DNA of 64,000 bases from positions 186,001-250,000 of the forward strand of contig JAUZOO010000007.1 in NCBI GenBank assembly GCA_030706405.1, in the 5' to 3' direction. Position numbers and translations under genes: made by a program. The notes beneath the pieces are model-generated. The model was not told where the DNA came from. It made no database searches and saw nothing but the letters and a program-made list of their open reading frames with translations. This document shows, piece by piece, positions 63,430 through 64,000 of this stretch. This DNA is from Bacteroidota bacterium. Its GTDB lineage: Bacteria; Bacteroidota; Bacteroidia; Bacteroidales; JAAUTT01. Numbering within the stretch: the stretch's first letter is position 1; each line of letters opens with the position of its first letter.

Positions 63430-64000
63430 TTGGAAGTTCATTTCGATTATAAAAGCTACAACGTTGAAAATGCCGTAGTTACTACCGGGGTTTTTGACGG
63501 TGTGCATAAAGGTCATCTCGAAATACTGGAGCGTTTGAAAAAAGCGGCCAGTGCTATTCATGGCAGCCCGGTGGTTATTACGTTTTGGCCTCATCCGCGT
63601 CTTGTGCTCCATCTCGATCCTGCCATTAAATTGTTAAATACGCTTGATGAGAAGCTCGAACTACTCGAAAAGGCCGGCATTGAACATGTTGTGGTGATAC
63701 CTTTTACCGAGGAGTTCTCTCAATTGTCGTCTGACGATTTTATTACTAAGATTCTTGTTGAAAAATTAAATGTCAGGCATTTGATTGTTGGCTTTAACCA
63801 TCATTTTGGGAAGGGCAGGGAAGGCGATTTTGATCAGATGCTTACTTATGGCGAACGTTTTGGGTTTTCGGTTGAGAAACTCGAAGCTCAGATTGTTGAA
63901 AACGAAAAAGTAAGCTCCACCCTCATTCGTAAAGCGCTTGTTAGTGGCGAAGTTGATGTAGCTTCCCGGTACCTGGGGTACGACTACTCCATTACCGGTA
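63430..64000 (+). CDS. ribF: Bifunctional riboflavin kinase/FAD synthetase RibF (5' part)
   Basis: An open frame of 190 codons that runs off the window end. It translates to the FAD synthetase domain: TTGVFDGVHKGHLEILERL (GxFDGxHxGH nucleotidyltransferase motif), FWPHPRLVL, HLIVGFNHHFGKGREGDF and KVSSTLIRKALVSGEVDVAS. The riboflavin kinase domain would begin just past the edge (YDYSITG is its usual entry). The start is a TTG preceded two codons earlier by a stop, so no upstream ATG is possible. Confidence 0.92.
   Translation, partial: MEVHFDYKSYNVENAVVTTGVFDGVHKGHLEILERLKKAASAIHGSPVVITFWPHPRLVLHLDPAIKLLNTLDEKLELLEKAGIEHVVVIPFTEEFSQLSSDDFITKILVEKLNVRHLIVGFNHHFGKGREGDFDQMLTYGERFGFSVEKLEAQIVENEKVSSTLIRKALVSGEVDVASRYLGYDYSITG

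Overview
The window looks like a chromosomal segment of a low-GC Bacteroidota, probably of the Bacteroidales/Marinilabiliales type. The evidence is a purH-mreBCD-mrdA-rodA cell-shape operon, an 11-subunit complex I without NuoEFG, a membrane pyrophosphatase, secreted GH2 and GH78 glycosidases, a GDP-fucose gene pair, and repeated matches to the Bacteroidota -7 promoter element TAnnTTTG. No rRNA, tRNA, CRISPR array or complete prophage was recognised.

Layout. 1-3.3 kb: a small XRE-type repressor (minus strand) diverges from an alpha-oxoamine-synthase-like PLP enzyme, with a strong dyad between them; then an isochorismatase-type hydrolase and a small membrane protein. 3.3-10.7 kb: the minus-strand operon purH-mreB-mreC-mreD-mrdA-rodA, joining purine synthesis to the elongasome. 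10.9-18 kb: a MacB/FtsX-type permease, a CPA2 antiporter with a universal-stress-like tail, TcdA, a DbpA-like DEAD-box helicase, an RRM protein with a glycine-rich tail, and a sugar-nucleotide nucleotidyltransferase. 18.4-25.8 kb: the pyrophosphatase HppA, an orphan histidine kinase and a LacZ-type beta-galactosidase.

25.8-34.2 kb is accessory in character. It holds a membrane protein/XRE pair behind a dyad, two diverged copies of a hairpin-forming repeat, an AT-rich operon (PEP-mutase-like lyase, SDR/DUF2867 protein, CPD photolyase), a visibly GC-richer secreted esterase, a NimA-like FMN protein and a small beta-barrel-like protein. 34.5-44.8 kb: the nuoABCDHIJKLMN operon, ending in an unrecognised 101-aa ORF. 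45-47.8 kb: a GH78 alpha-L-rhamnosidase, flanked by two copies of one terminator module and preceded by a near-perfect 44-bp palindrome. 48.3-58.2 kb: mostly envelope and secreted proteins (a 1245-aa TPR/DUF3857/transglutaminase protein, a DUF922 protease-like protein, an MBL hydrolase, a tandem TonB_C protein, a Cys-rich secreted protein and a SurA-like lipoprotein), interrupted by an IS5-family element beside an IS1595-type remnant. 58.8-64 kb: a glycogen branching enzyme, then gmd and fcl for GDP-L-fucose, then the 5' part of ribF running off the window.

The housekeeping blocks supply the cell-wall elongation machinery, proton/sodium energetics (pyrophosphatase plus the EFG-less complex I) and polysaccharide metabolism. 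No single locus can be called a new defence or mobile system from sequence alone. The best leads are the Cys-rich protein/SurA-like lipoprotein pair with its structured upstream region, the covarying duplicated terminator around the rhamnosidase, the palindrome and tandem sites in front of the rhamnosidase, the repressor dyad at 766-808, and the nested IS scar at 54.6-55.7 kb.
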